DNA of 64,000 bases, taken from the NCBI RefSeq assembly GCF_000227135.1, contig NC_018245.1, positions 515,041 through 579,040 of the forward strand. The letters are read 5' to 3'. Below the pieces are notes generated by a model. That model ran no database searches. It saw only the letters and a list, made by a program, of their open reading frames with translations, and was not told where the DNA came from. This document shows positions 63,957 to 64,000 of the stretch, piece by piece. Every line of letters begins with the position of its first letter. Position 1 is the stretch's first letter. The DNA is from Leishmania donovani (lineage: Eukaryota; Euglenozoa; Kinetoplastea; Trypanosomatida; Trypanosomatidae). The translations under genes were made by a program, and so were the position numbers.

Positions 63957-64000
63957 GATTATGCCACCCTGTGTCAGTGTTGCCCTTGCCCCTCTTCAGC

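Larger units (their letters stand above)
56553..64000. other. Terminal 7.4-kb spacer without recognisable genes
   Basis: No supported gene, RNA gene or SIDER copy. It contains T/C-rich tracts, poly-A/poly-T runs (for example 59028-59044), AT palindromic patches (59884-59909, 60358-60392), ATT repeats (59631-59643) and CA microsatellites. The longest open frame (58971-60173) is Phe/Ser/Leu/Val-rich and follows simple sequence; it has no recognisable domain. The next gene presumably starts beyond base 64000. Confidence 0.6.

Noticed and set aside
1..64000. Strand-switch region, centromere-like or telomeric repeat array, CRISPR array
   Set aside because: All genes are on one strand, no TTAGGG array is seen, and the direct repeats are SIDER-derived or microsatellites without spacer structure.

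Overview
The window looks like a piece of a Leishmania chromosome (Kinetoplastea). All ten recognisable genes lie on the + strand and none shows an intron. The coding regions are GC-rich, and between genes there are long spacers full of CT tracts, CA/TG microsatellites and T/C skew. A polypyrimidine tract followed by an AG, the signal used for spliced-leader trans-splicing, can be found just upstream of each complete gene. Repeats at 20.6, 36.2 and 43.6-47.8 kb look like Leishmania SIDER2 retroposons. The set prolyl-tRNA synthetase, TRF, tandem mitochondrial carriers and choline-phosphate cytidylyltransferase matches my memory of Leishmania chromosome 18; this was not checked against a database.

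Left part (1-28.8 kb), fairly gene-dense: the 3' end of prolyl-tRNA synthetase; a SET-domain protein; a PIH1/Kintoun-like dynein-arm assembly factor; the telomere-binding protein TRF; two nearly identical mitochondrial carrier genes (the first broken by an assembly gap); a NAA60-like membrane-anchored N-acetyltransferase; and a 1,468-residue protein that I read as four diverged phytochelatin-synthase-like units. The last is the most interesting candidate here for an undescribed protein.

Right part (28.8-64 kb), gene-poor: only three genes. One is choline-phosphate cytidylyltransferase fused to a CDP-alcohol phosphotransferase-like membrane domain whose catalytic aspartates look lost. The other two are paralogous CCCH zinc-finger proteins, set in spacers of 5.5, 12.5 and at least 7.4 kb. 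The 12.5-kb spacer holds a cluster of SIDER2 fragments with two tandem duplications and four assembly gaps.

Six runs of exactly 99 N mark assembly gaps. Four have identical sequence on both sides, so they are probably unmerged contig ends and not true missing sequence. The gap inside the first carrier has similar but non-identical flanks, and the remaining one lies in a GT microsatellite.

The genes do not form a pathway. Trypanosomatid genes are transcribed as long polycistrons and regulated mainly after transcription, so the spacers (mostly 3' UTR, because the inferred 5' UTRs are usually short), the SIDER2 copies and the hairpins are where regulation is most likely to sit.
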